Position numbers and translations under genes: made by a program
Assembly: GCA_007134695.1 (NCBI GenBank)
Contig: SLKI01000020.1
Coordinates: 1 to 64,000, forward strand
Direction of reading: 5' to 3'
From: Balneolaceae bacterium
Lineage (GTDB): Bacteria > Bacteroidota > Rhodothermia > Balneolales > Balneolaceae
Length of the DNA stretch: 64,000 bases
The notes under the pieces: model-generated
Databases searched by the model: none
What the model was told of the DNA's origin: nothing
Seen by the model: the letters and a program-made list of their open reading frames with translations, nothing else
Part shown: positions 18,458 through 29,000 of the stretch, in pieces
How positions within the stretch are numbered: position 1 is the first letter of the stretch
Layout: the number at the start of each line of letters is the position of its first letter

Positions 18458-19456
18458 ATGAAAGTGCACAATTCGATTCTCGAAACTATTGGTGATACGC
18501 CGCTTGTGAAACTTGATAAATTGGCTCAAGGAGTGGATGCGACCCTGCTTGCCAAAGTTGAATATTTCAATCCCGGGCACAGTATCAAAGATCGAATTGC
18601 CGTTAAAATGATTGAAGATGCCGAAAAGGAGGGGCTGATCAAACCGGGCGGAACGATTATCGAAGGAACTTCGGGGAATACCGGAATGGGCCTGGCGCTG
18701 GTTGCAGCTGTCAAGGGCTACCGGTGTATCTTTACTATGAACGACAAACAGAGCCAGTCGAAAATCGATCTGCTTCGTGCATTCGGTGCGGAAGTCAAGG
18801 TATGCCCGACAGAAGTGGATCCTGAGGATCCGAGAAGTTACTATTCGGTAGCTAAAAAACTCAGTGAAGAGATCCCCAACTCCTACTATCCCAACCAGTA
18901 CGAAAACTTAAGCAACACCCGCGCACATTATGAAACGACAGGCCCAGAGATTTGGGATCAAACCGAGGGAAGGATTACCCATTATGTAGCCGGTATGGGA
19001 ACCGGCGGAACGATTTCCGGTGTTTCAAAGTATTTGAAAGAGCAAAATGCAGAAGTGACAACGGTTGGGGTCGACAGCGTCGGTTCGGTGTATAAAAAAT
19101 ATTTTGAAACCGGAGAGTTTGATAAAAACGAGATCAAACCCTACTTGACCGAGGGCATTGGTGAAGATCTCATACCTGCAAACATCGATATGGATTTGAT
19201 TGATGCGGTCGTACAGGTTGGTGACAAAGAGGCATTTCTTACAACCCGAAGATTGGCCCGGGAGGAGGGGCTTCTTGTTGGTGGTTCGTGCGGAGCGGCC
19301 GTCTATGGAGCGTTGACCTATGCCAGGGAAAACAACCTGACAAAGGATGATGTGATGGTTATCATACTGCCGGACAGCGGTACAAGATATATTTCAAAGA
19401 TTTTCAATGATGAGTGGATGGATGAACATGGGTTTTTGGATATTGAGAGGAGCTGA
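18458..19456 (+). CDS. PLP-dependent cystathionine beta-synthase / cysteine synthase family enzyme
   Basis: A 332-residue fold-type II PLP enzyme. The Schiff-base lysine is in PGHSIKDRIAVKM (near residue 46), the substrate loop is EGTSGNTGMGLAL, and the phosphate-binding loop is GMGTGGTISG. Stretches such as DPEDPRSYYSVAKKL and NQYENLSNTRAHYETTGPEI resemble cystathionine beta-synthases more than CysK. It would then condense serine with homocysteine. The C-terminal CBS regulatory domains of the eukaryotic enzyme are absent. Without a serine acetyltransferase or cystathionine lyase neighbour, the choice between CBS and O-acetylserine sulfhydrylase stays open. Confidence 0.88.
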   Translation: MKVHNSILETIGDTPLVKLDKLAQGVDATLLAKVEYFNPGHSIKDRIAVKMIEDAEKEGLIKPGGTIIEGTSGNTGMGLALVAAVKGYRCIFTMNDKQSQSKIDLLRAFGAEVKVCPTEVDPEDPRSYYSVAKKLSEEIPNSYYPNQYENLSNTRAHYETTGPEIWDQTEGRITHYVAGMGTGGTISGVSKYLKEQNAEVTTVGVDSVGSVYKKYFETGEFDKNEIKPYLTEGIGEDLIPANIDMDLIDAVVQVGDKEAFLTTRRLAREEGLLVGGSCGAAVYGALTYARENNLTKDDVMVIILPDSGTRYISKIFNDEWMDEHGFLDIERS

Positions 19457-19648
19457 AAGCTCAAGACTCAAAGCTGAATATTGAAAGTGATTATTTGAGG
19501 ATGAATTACCTTGCTTATCATATTCCTCTGTTTAGCATGAGAAGGCGGGCTGTTCGACTCAGCACCTCAATTCAGTTTCCCATAGGCAGGTTTTTTTACC
19601 CACAGAATGCGAATGCGCATTCAGCTTTGAGCTATCACTTTTCAGCTC
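19450..19648. repeat. Pair of 30-bp imperfect inverted repeats (MITE-like)
   Basis: The arm at 19450-19479 and the reverse complement of 19619-19648 both begin GAGCTGAAA and both end CTCAAAGCTGAAT. They match at 24 of 30 positions. The 139 nt between them encode nothing recognisable. The left arm overlaps the last codons and the stop of the PLP enzyme gene. The layout is that of a small non-autonomous element or a degenerate intergenic repeat; no target-site duplication was established. Confidence 0.55.
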
Positions 19649-19688
19649 ATGTTGATACCTGAATCTTAATTTGAATAGGAGTTTCATT

Positions 19689-20024
19689 ATGGAAGAGAAG
19701 AAAACGAAAACCGGAACGGGCCGGCCGCGGCAGAAAAAGATGGAGATCAATTTACCGGAGAGCGAGGCGCAGGGAACCTATTCCAACCTGGTGATGATCA
19801 CTCACTCTCCGTCGGAATTTGTACTCGACTTTATAGCTGTTATGCCCGGGGTTACCAAGGCAAAAGTGGTCAAGAGAATTGTTTTAACGCCGGATCATGC
19901 AAAACGACTGGCAAATGCGCTTAATGATAATGTGAACCGTTACGAAAAGGAGCATGGGACGATCGTGTCAAAAGAGAAGTTCGATATGCCGTTCAACTAC
20001 AGAGGGCCAAAGCCGGAGGCTTAA
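19689..20024 (+). CDS. DUF3467 protein
   Basis: A 111-residue protein matching DUF3467, a small family widespread in Bacteroidota and other bacteria with unknown function. Conserved parts are MEINLPESEAQGTYSNLVMI, HSPSEFVLDFIAVMPGV and RIVLTPDHAKRLANAL. The N-terminal 22 residues are lysine- and glycine-rich, consistent with a nucleic-acid or disordered tail. The frame is open from 19671, but an AGGAG at 19676-19680, 8 nt before ATG 19689, fixes the start. It converges with lptG, 79 nt away. Confidence 0.9.
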   Translation: MEEKKTKTGTGRPRQKKMEINLPESEAQGTYSNLVMITHSPSEFVLDFIAVMPGVTKAKVVKRIVLTPDHAKRLANALNDNVNRYEKEHGTIVSKEKFDMPFNYRGPKPEA

Positions 20025-20103
20025 GCCAATTAATCAACTGCTTCTGTAAACTTCGGTTTCGACCGCATGCCGCTCTTAATGGACAATCTTCCACCGGTTG
20101 TCC

Positions 20104-21186
20104 CTATTTTTTGACATATAGTAGCATACCGATCCCAATCAGCAGGAAGAACAGGTGGGGAAGAATGGCTGCGTGCAGCGGATCGAGTGCACCGGTTGCA
20201 CCGAACGGTTCGAAAATTTCCTTGAGTACCAAATAGATGAAACTTATAGCTATTCCTGCTGCAATATAGAAACCTTTGCCCCCTTTTCTTCGCTCGGCGG
20301 CCAATGCAAATCCGATCAGACATACGACCAGTATAGAGACCGGGTAGAAGACTCTGCCATAAAACTGAACCAGTGGCAGATTCACCTCTCCGGCCCCGAT
20401 ACGTCGGATCGATTCGATATACTGCCTGGCCTCTCGATATGTAAGCTGGTAGATGTCGGAGGTTCTGCGGGCCAGGTCCCTGGGCAGGATATTGAGCTCC
20501 AGTATAATTTCATTGTTGGTAGAGTCGGTGAATGCACCTTCCTGAAACTTTCGTTCGCGAAAGCTTCTGGCCTCCCATGCTTCGAGGGAATCGATCCAGA
20601 CAATCCGGTGTGCAGTAGTCACCTTCGAAATATCGTTGTTTTCACCAAATTCAACTATTCGGAGATTATAGCCGGTGTAGCTTCGATGGTCGTAGTGATT
20701 GACATGAAAAATCGTGTTGGGTGATTCCTGTCTGTATAACCCCCCGCGGTCGATTCGGTCCGCTCTGCTGCTCAGATATTCCTGTTCAAATGCGATTCTA
20801 TCCGCATTGGATTTGGGTATGATGTTTGCATCCAGGTAACTGATAGTTCCGGCCAGTAAAGCGCCAACGAGTAGGTAGGGGAGAGCGAGACGGTAAAGGC
20901 TGATACCGGCAGCTTTGATGGCAGTAATCTCGAGCCTCTCCGACATCTGGCCTGTCAGAAATAGGCAGGCGACAAAAAAGGCGACCGGTACGACCAGCCG
21001 AGTCATTTCTGGTATATAGTTCAGATAGTAATTTTTCCAGATCTGCTCGAGGGACGCTCCTTTGTCGGCAAATTCGTCGCTGTTTTCCGAAAAGTCGATC
21101 AGAATAAAGATGCAGACCAGGACGATCAAGACGAATAGTGTTATCGTCAAAAGTCGGAAAAAAATATATCGGTCCAGTTTTCTCAT
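20104..21186 (-). CDS. lptG: LptF/LptG-family LPS export permease (LptG-like)
   Basis: A 360-residue YjgP/YjgQ permease, the inner-membrane part of the LPS transporter that works with the LptB ATPase. It has three N-terminal membrane segments (about 10-32, 55-78 and 98-120), a soluble periplasmic beta-jellyroll-like region (about 130-265), and three C-terminal segments ending just before the stop. The cytoplasmic coupling helix is recognisable in QMSERLEITAIKAAGISLYR. Its ATG overlaps the stop of the upstream paralogue (ATGA, 21183-21186). The F/G assignment between the two paralogues is tentative. Confidence 0.88.
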   Translation of the reverse strand: MRKLDRYIFFRLLTITLFVLIVLVCIFILIDFSENSDEFADKGASLEQIWKNYYLNYIPEMTRLVVPVAFFVACLFLTGQMSERLEITAIKAAGISLYRLALPYLLVGALLAGTISYLDANIIPKSNADRIAFEQEYLSSRADRIDRGGLYRQESPNTIFHVNHYDHRSYTGYNLRIVEFGENNDISKVTTAHRIVWIDSLEAWEARSFRERKFQEGAFTDSTNNEIILELNILPRDLARRTSDIYQLTYREARQYIESIRRIGAGEVNLPLVQFYGRVFYPVSILVVCLIGFALAAERRKGGKGFYIAAGIAISFIYLVLKEIFEPFGATGALDPLHAAILPHLFFLLIGIGMLLYVKK

Positions 21187-22595
21187 TCTTTGCCGAGCAG
21201 ATTTCTGAAATTAAACGAAGTACTCACCTTCATGGTTAACAGGACTCCCAGGGCTCCCAGCAGAAAGTTGATTCCCCACATACCGATAAAGGGGGAGATA
21301 TAGAGCCTGTCGGCCCACTTTTCACCCTGAATAATAGCGACAAAGAAGATGGTGAGGATTATGGCACTTAGCAGTGCGGCAAATCCGATATTTCCCTTTC
21401 GGGTCAGCATACCGATTGGAGCTCCTACCAGCACAAATATGATGCAAGCAAACGGAATGGAAAACTTTTTGTGGACCTCAACCATATATTCGGCAATACG
21501 CCGCTCCCTCCAGTCGAGATTGCTTCTGAGATTATCCACCTCTGAGGTGTAACGGCTCAGGCTTGAAAGTGCCGAGGAGAGAACTCTCGATTGAATATCC
21601 AGATCTTTAACCTCTTTCAGGGCGATGTGAGATGATACGTAAAGAGGCTCGAAATCGGCCAGTGTGTCGCTTTCGGCTGGAATCAGATGGCTGCGGGTGG
21701 GGCCCGCTCGTTCACGGCCGAGCGAACCAATGTTGTCCATATATTTGGAAAACTCCTTCTCTTGTTCCGTTCTGAGGGTGTCGATCAAGGCCAGCATCGC
21801 CTGAGAGCTCATAGTTCGTTCGGTTCGGCTTCGTTGCTCCGGGTTGGATCTGGAGAATGCCAGGTCCGACAGGTCGAAACTCATCCGGTGCTGCGTAAAA
21901 TCTGAACGCTCCACAGTTTCATCTCCCATACGGGTACCGGGAATATACCGGACGATGACTCCGTCTTGCAGGAATAGAGATAAAGTATATTCGTCAGGAC
22001 TGACCAGCCACCCTCTTTCGGCTTTGATGAAGGCCTGATGACGTTCCCGGGAGGATTCTTGCAAGACGGTAACATCGTAGAGTGTATCACTTCCGGCCGG
22101 GATCTGCTGTGCCAAAAAGGTGAAGCCGTCGATCCCATCGTAAAACACACCCGGCTGCAAGTCGAATGCAGGTTTCTGCATACGGATATCGATAAAAAGG
22201 GTTCGGGCCTTGTGATTGGCCTCGGGGAGTATTTCATTGGCAAAATAGACCAGTCCGCCAAACAGGATGGCGGCGGAGATTAGAACGGGCTTCATCAGAC
22301 TGAAGGGGTTGACGCCCGCCGCTTTGACTGCGGTAAGTTCATTCCATTCGGAAAATCTCCCGAACGCGATCAGTGTTGAGACCAGCACGGCCATCGGAAC
22401 GGCCAGGACGACCATCCAGGCCAGATTGTTTAAAATCAATTCAAGCACAATACGAAAAGTGAGCCCCTTGCCGACGAGCTGGTCGACATAGAGGATCAGG
22501 AACTGCATCAGCAGAATAAACATCACCGTAAAGAAGCAGAAGAGGAAAGGTCCTACATGCTTCTTTAACAACTCTTTCTGCAGTTGATTCATCAT
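21183..22595 (-). CDS. lptF: LptF/LptG-family LPS export permease (LptF-like)
   Basis: A 470-residue YjgP/YjgQ permease and the probable partner of the gene it overlaps. The coupling-helix region is FGRFSEWNELTAVKAAGVNPFSLM. It is about 110 residues longer than its partner. The extra length is in the periplasmic domain (about 250-360), where a helical, charged segment is inserted. Three membrane segments lie on each side. Either ATG 22595 or ATG 22592 may start it. On the minus strand the 439-nt upstream region carries an exact -7 element (TACCTTTG, 22725-22732) but no good -33. Confidence 0.88.
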   Translation of the reverse strand: MMNQLQKELLKKHVGPFLFCFFTVMFILLMQFLILYVDQLVGKGLTFRIVLELILNNLAWMVVLAVPMAVLVSTLIAFGRFSEWNELTAVKAAGVNPFSLMKPVLISAAILFGGLVYFANEILPEANHKARTLFIDIRMQKPAFDLQPGVFYDGIDGFTFLAQQIPAGSDTLYDVTVLQESSRERHQAFIKAERGWLVSPDEYTLSLFLQDGVIVRYIPGTRMGDETVERSDFTQHRMSFDLSDLAFSRSNPEQRSRTERTMSSQAMLALIDTLRTEQEKEFSKYMDNIGSLGRERAGPTRSHLIPAESDTLADFEPLYVSSHIALKEVKDLDIQSRVLSSALSSLSRYTSEVDNLRSNLDWRERRIAEYMVEVHKKFSIPFACIIFVLVGAPIGMLTRKGNIGFAALLSAIILTIFFVAIIQGEKWADRLYISPFIGMWGINFLLGALGVLLTMKVSTSFNFRNLLGKE

Positions 22596-23034
22596 TTATG
22601 GCCGCCTTGACTGCCCGGAGGGCGTTTATTCATTCGAATGATCGATAATAAAACGTTTATCCGGGGGTTTATTTTATTTAAGGTACTCTAAATCCCGATA
22701 TTGACCTCTTCGGAGAACTTTCAACAAAGGTAAGAATATTTTATTATCACTTTGCGAAACAACCCGATTGTCAACTTCAGACCAAATATCACTTCTATCA
22801 GCCAAACGCTACGATACTTAACTTTATCAATGAAAACAGGGACTGATTAAACCCTCTCTATCTCTCTTGCAGATAGAGATTTACAAATGAAACGGCACAC
22901 TTTGACATCCTGTCATTTTGAGCGCTTTCGGGTTTCAGGGACGGCTGATTCAACAGTCATACCGGTTTTATTAATATATCTGAATCTGCCGGGTCGGGTG
23001 ATGTCGCTACTTCCTGGAATAATATCGTAGATCT
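22596..23034. other. Divergent intergenic region between lptF and sprA
   Basis: 439 nt with no supported gene. It holds a minus-strand TACCTTTG at 22725-22732, which fits the -7 half of a Bacteroidota promoter for lptF-lptG and would give a leader of about 120 nt. It also holds a perfect 9-bp hairpin at 22855-22879 (TCTCTATCT, 7-nt loop, AGATAGAGA). The hairpin lies about 155 nt before sprA and lacks the T-run of a terminator. No convincing sprA promoter was found. Confidence 0.6.
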
Positions 23035-26000
23035 GTGAACCCCAACCGTAGTTGCATAACCATCGCCGGTGCGGTAGTAGTCGGCTTGTTACTGGCTCTC
23101 TGCTTTTCGGCAGGTCTCAGTGCCCAGAATGCTGTGTCGGCGGATTCCGATACGATCGATATAGAGCAAACCGGCCCGGAAACGCTTAAAAGAGGTATTT
23201 GGCCCTATTCTCACCGCTGGATCGTCTCCAGGCCCTGGTTCGAACCGGTCCCGCGGCTCCAGTTTGTCCGCCTGTCCGAAGAGGTAATTCGCGTGGAGCG
23301 TCTGCCGTCTGGCAATTTTTTGGCAGAACACCTGCTTCACAATATCCCGATTCGACTTCCAGGTATCTATACATTTGAAGAGTACCAGGAGATCTCCAAA
23401 AGGCATCATAAAATAGAGAATTGGCAGATGCTTATTGCCGAATTCAGGGAGACTGAAGAGGTGGATCGCGGCCTGCTCGATTTCCGATTCACCGTGCCGG
23501 GCGGCCGGGAGTCAGCTTTTACCACAATCTTTGGCCGGCCGGAAGTGAACTTACGTGTCAGCGGTGTGGCCAATATGAATGTGGGAGCTTCGATTCAGCA
23601 AACAGCCGACCCGGCACTGCCTCCTGACCAGCAGACTCGGGTAGATCCAACATTTGACCAGAACCTGCAGCTTAATATTCAAGGTACAGTTGGGGACAAG
23701 CTTACTATCTCAACCGATTGGGACACCGAGCGCGCATTTGACTATCAGAACCGGCTCCATATTGCATATGAAGGGTATGAAGATGAGATTATCCAGAGTG
23801 TCGAGCTGGGAAATGTTTCGATGCAGACCGGGAATACGCTGATACGCGGTTCAGGGTCACTGTTCGGGATTAAATCAGTCGCCGATCTGGGGGCGCTGCG
23901 TCTGACATCGGTCCTCTCCCAGCAGAAAGGAGAGAGCAGAGCGGAGACAATTACCGGCGGATCCCAGGAGAGGCAGATCAACATCCGGCCTGCCGATTAT
24001 GAGAACGACCGTCACTTTTTTATCGACTTTTACACCCGGCAGGAGTTTGAGAGAAGCATGGCCAACCCGCAACAGCGCCTGCAGACGTTACAGATTTCTG
24101 AAGTGAATCTCTGGCTGATGCGGGATCAGGTTCAGGCCGAAGAAGGTGCTCGGCAGGCTGTGGCGTTAACAGAATATGGAGTGGTTCAAAATCCGGACGG
24201 AAGTTACGCTCCGCCCGACAACCGGTTCGATCGATTTGACCAGCAGGAGATTGAAGGATTAAGAGACCCATCCATCGGTGTTTCGGCGTCCGATTTTGGC
24301 CTGGAGGATCCCAGAGATTTTGAGGAAGGATATTTTACCCGGCTCGAAGAAGGCGTCGATTACAGGATCGATCCGGCTTCGGGGTTTGTTTCGCTCGAAC
24401 GAACGCTTGGCTCCAGGGACGTTCTTGCCATCTCTTTCACTTACGTTAACGAGCTGGGTGAGACGGTCAGTGTTGGGGATGTCAATCAGGGGGGGAGCGG
24501 CAGGATCTTTCTGAAGAAACTGCGTGCAAGCAACCAGTCGACCGATCATAAAGCGTTTCCTCTTACCATGCGAAATATCTATTCACTCGGAGCTACCAAT
24601 CTGACGAGAGATCATCTGGATATCGAGCTTCAATATACCGAAGGGAATGTGGCTCAGAACCGGCTGCCGGGCCGAAGTACGACGATCATGCAGGATCTGG
24701 GGCTCGACCGGGTTGATGCGCAGGGAGCACTTGAACCCGACAATCAGATCGATTTTGGTACCGGAACACTGAACGCATCGACCGGAAGAATCATTTTTCC
24801 CTATCTGGAACCTTTCGGAAGTCGCCTGGAGGAGGTGTTGACGGAGGCCGGTGCCGGGGATGCGGAACTGGATCGACTGGTTTACCGTGAACTTTACAGA
24901 GAACGTCAGCGTAATGCAGAACGCTCCTCCAAAAATCAGTTCTACCGGTTTGATGGAGTCGTCAAGGGTGGCGCTCAGGAGAATTTCACCCTCGATATCG
25001 CCCTCGTTGAAGGATCGGTGCGGGTTTTTGCAAACGGTACGGAGCTGCAGGAGGGGATCGACTATCAGGTCGATTACAGTTTCGGGAGCATAACGATTCT
25101 GAATGATCGCTATATCGCACCCGGCCAGGAGATCCGTATCGAATATGAAAATCAGGATCTGATGGCGATCGAGCAGAAGACTTTTACAGGGCTTCGAGCA
25201 GAGTACACAGTAAACAATGATTTACACATCGGCGGTACCTATTTTCGCTACAATGAGCGGCCTCTGGACGATAAAATCCGGATCGGGGATGAGCCGATCA
25301 GCAACATGGTGATCGGATTTGATGCAAATGCCCGTTTTGACGCTCCTTTTCTGACCAGTGCACTGAATGCTCTGCCGCTGCTTTCGACCCGGGAACCTTC
25401 CGAGTTTGAATTCAGCGGTGAGTTTGCGCAATTGCGGCCCGGAGTGGCTCAGACCCGTGCAGTCAGGCGGGCTATCCGGAATGACGAGTTGCATTCGGAT
25501 GAGGAGCGCGGCCTCTCCTATATCGACGATTTTGAGGGGTCGGCAATCACGATCAATATGCGCAACCCGACACGCTGGCACCTGGCCGCAGCACCTGCAG
25601 TGGTCCCCGGATATGATGCGGATGCGATCTATTTTAATGAGCCGCTTGCCCCTCCGGCTACATCACCGCTGGAAGTACAAGCAGACAGGAATGACCTGAG
25701 GTCGAAATTTTCCTGGTATACGATTCCCAGAAATATCCGTTCGATACTCGAAGGGGTGGAATTTACTCCTGAATCGCGACAGGTCCGGGTCAATGACGTA
25801 TTTCCCGGCCGGGAAACATACAATCCCCAGGAGGAGATCATCTCGACGCTCGATCTATTTTATGACCCGACGCGCAGGGGGCCCTATAACTACAATATGG
25901 ATCTTCCCCGGCTGCTGGAGGAGGAGCCGGATCGTACCTGGGGAGGAATGACAGCGGTCATACCATCGGGGCAGGAGGATTTCACCCAGAATAATGTGGA

Positions 26001-29000
26001 GTTCCTCGAATTCTGGGTTCAGCCTCTGTTGCCCGATGGTAGAGAGCCGGGCGCGGCCGACCTCGCCGACTACGATGGGAAAATTTATATCGATATCGGT
26101 ACAGTTTCCGAGGATGTGGTCCCCAATGCAAGACTCAATACCGAAGATGGATTGGCCCACAATCCCGACCTGCTGATCCCGGACCGGCCGGACAATCCTC
26201 GCTCATATATCTCTTCCAACCCTCCGCCCCCGGAGGGTGAGTTTTCAACAGCAGATCGGGAACTGGAGGATGTCGGGCTCGACGGACTTCCTTCTACCGG
26301 TGGGTTTAACGGGCTGAATGAACAGACCGTTTTTGCCGATTTCATTAGCCGTATGCGAGAGCTGTATGGGGCAGATAGTGCGGAATACAGGGCGATTGCC
26401 GACGATCCATCCAACGATAACTATCTGTTTTACGGAGAGTCTGCGATGGAAGGTATGCCGCTGCATGAGAGGTTTCATCGAATGCTGGGGTATTACGAAG
26501 GGAACACTCCGCTGGATCAGAGCGACCGTCGGGCGGTCACCAACCGGCCCAATACCGAAGGATTGGTGAACCCGGCACGGGTTGAGCTTAATAACGCCTA
26601 TTTTCAGTACGAAATCGAATTCAATCCAGCCGATGTCAGCCGTATTAATGCGGGGGGCGGGAAAACATTTATTGAAGATCGTGTACCGGGATCCAGACCA
26701 GTCGATCGCTGGTATCAGGTTCGGATCCCCCTTGAGGAGTTCAAACGTAAAGTTGGACAGATTGAGGATTTCCAGGATATCTCCTATGTACGAATCTGGA
26801 TGTCGGGCTACAAGAAACCATTTACACTCCGTTTTGCAACACTCGAATTTGTCGGCAGCCAGTGGCAGCACTCCGAGCAGATCAACGAAGAGAGTGACCC
26901 TTCAGCGAGCCTTCGGGTTTCGACGGTCAACATCGAGGAGAATGCCAACCGGCGGCCGGTTCCCTACAGGCAGCCACTCGGTTCAATCCGTGCTCAAGAC
27001 CGGGGCACACAGCTTCAGTCGCTGCAAAATGAGCAGTCGATTGTACTCGATGTACAGAATCTGGGCCCGGGAAATCTTCAGATGGTGCGGAGAAACTTTC
27101 CGGGCGGGCTCAATCTACTCCACTATTCCAATATGCGAATGTTCGTTCATGGCGAAGGGTTCGAAGAGAGAGGGGAGGCCGAGCTGGTGATGCGGTTTGG
27201 CAACGACCTGGAAAATAACTATTACGAATATCGTCAACCGGTTACGCCAACCGACATCAACTACCCTTTCCAGGAATATGACCAGGGAGCAGGGGCACGG
27301 CTGGAAGAGGAAGCCGAACAGGTCTGGCTCTATGATGAAAATAGTATGAATATTGTATTGCGCGCTTTCAATCAGCTCAAGCAGCTTCGCAATCAGGAGG
27401 CGCCGGATGATCCGACGCAGGTGTATGAGCGTTTCGATCTACTTGAAGATTCAGTGCCGGGGGCGGTTATCGCCATCAAAGGAAACCCGTCGCTCGACCG
27501 GATCACCCAGGTAGGGATGGGGGTTCGCAATCCCTATGATGCGACAAACCCCGAAAGCCGGGGCCGGCCATCGCTGAACGCCCAGTTCTGGCTTAATGAG
27601 CTTCGGGTTTCCGGTTTTGATAACGAATCGGGATGGGCAGCCAATGCAAAGAGTACTCTCAAACTGGCTGATTTTGCCACGATCAACAGTAACATATCCC
27701 GGCAGACAGACTCGTTTGGAGCTCTCGATTCAAGGCTGGGCCAGCGGCGGTTGTCTGATGAGCTTGCCTATGATGTCAATTCCACTTTTAATCTGGATCG
27801 ATTGATTCCGGATCGATATGGCTGGACGATTCCTCTGACGCTAACGACAAGAAGTTCTACGGTAACTCCCCGGTATTTGCCGAACGAGGGTGATATCCGT
27901 CTCAGTGACTTTGAGCAGGCTATCCGTGCACGAGCCGGCCTGACGGAGAGCCAGCAGGATCAGCTGATCGACGAACGGGTTCGGGAAATTCAGACGTTCC
28001 GCCGATCCTACTCGGTGAATCTGACAAACCTGAACAAAAGGGATTCAAGAAGCCGGATTTCGCGGTATACGCTTGACAATACAACGCTCAATTATGTCTA
28101 TAACACTTCCAGAGCAAGAAATCCACAGTATCAGATGCAGGATGGCTGGAATTTTACAACTTCGGCGCGATACAGCATCAATTTCCGAAATGTCCGTCAT
28201 GCCAGGCCGTTTGCATTCGGTGAAGGCATCACGTTTCTGGACCGCCTCTCCCGGTTTGAGATCGCCTTGATGCCGTCAAATGTGACCACATCAATCCGGA
28301 TGAATCGTACGTATGAAGAGAGAAGAAGGCGAATATTTGATGAGGATGCACCGATGGATCCGCTCCAGCAGACTCACAATTTTACCTACAATACTACACT
28401 TGGTTTTGGCTATAATCCGATCCGTTCGATTACGACCGGGTTTCAGGCTCAAGGCGGATTTGATCTGAGCCGCATAGGAGTTCGTGATGCCGGCTTGACC
28501 GGAATCGACAGTACGGCTACAGAACCGGTGCCGACATTCAGGGTACTTGAACAGCTTTTGACCGACTCGGAAATCTCCCCACGGAGATCGAGTTATCAGG
28601 AGGATTATTCGGGGAGCTGGCGTCCCAATTTCGGTAGATTTCGCCCGATCAGCTGGATGAATTATTCGCTTCAGTACAGCGGCGGTTATCGGTGGGAAAA
28701 CTCACCGTTTGAGTCAAATCTCGGCGCTCGTGTATCTAACAATTTTCGTCTCGACCACAATTTGAGGCTGGAGGTCCGTTCCCTGTTGGACAGGTGGTCG
28801 TTTTACACAGGATTGAGAGATGCCGACAGAGAAGATGCTCGAAGAAGGGATGCCAGGAATGATCTGCCCGGGGAGAACGGAGATCAGCCGGAAGGTGATC
28901 TATACGGCGTTGGAGACCATTTACGGTATGCAGGGCGAAGAGTACTTCTCGGGCTGATGAGTTTTCAGAACTTTCAGCTGACCTGGAACGATGCTAAAAC

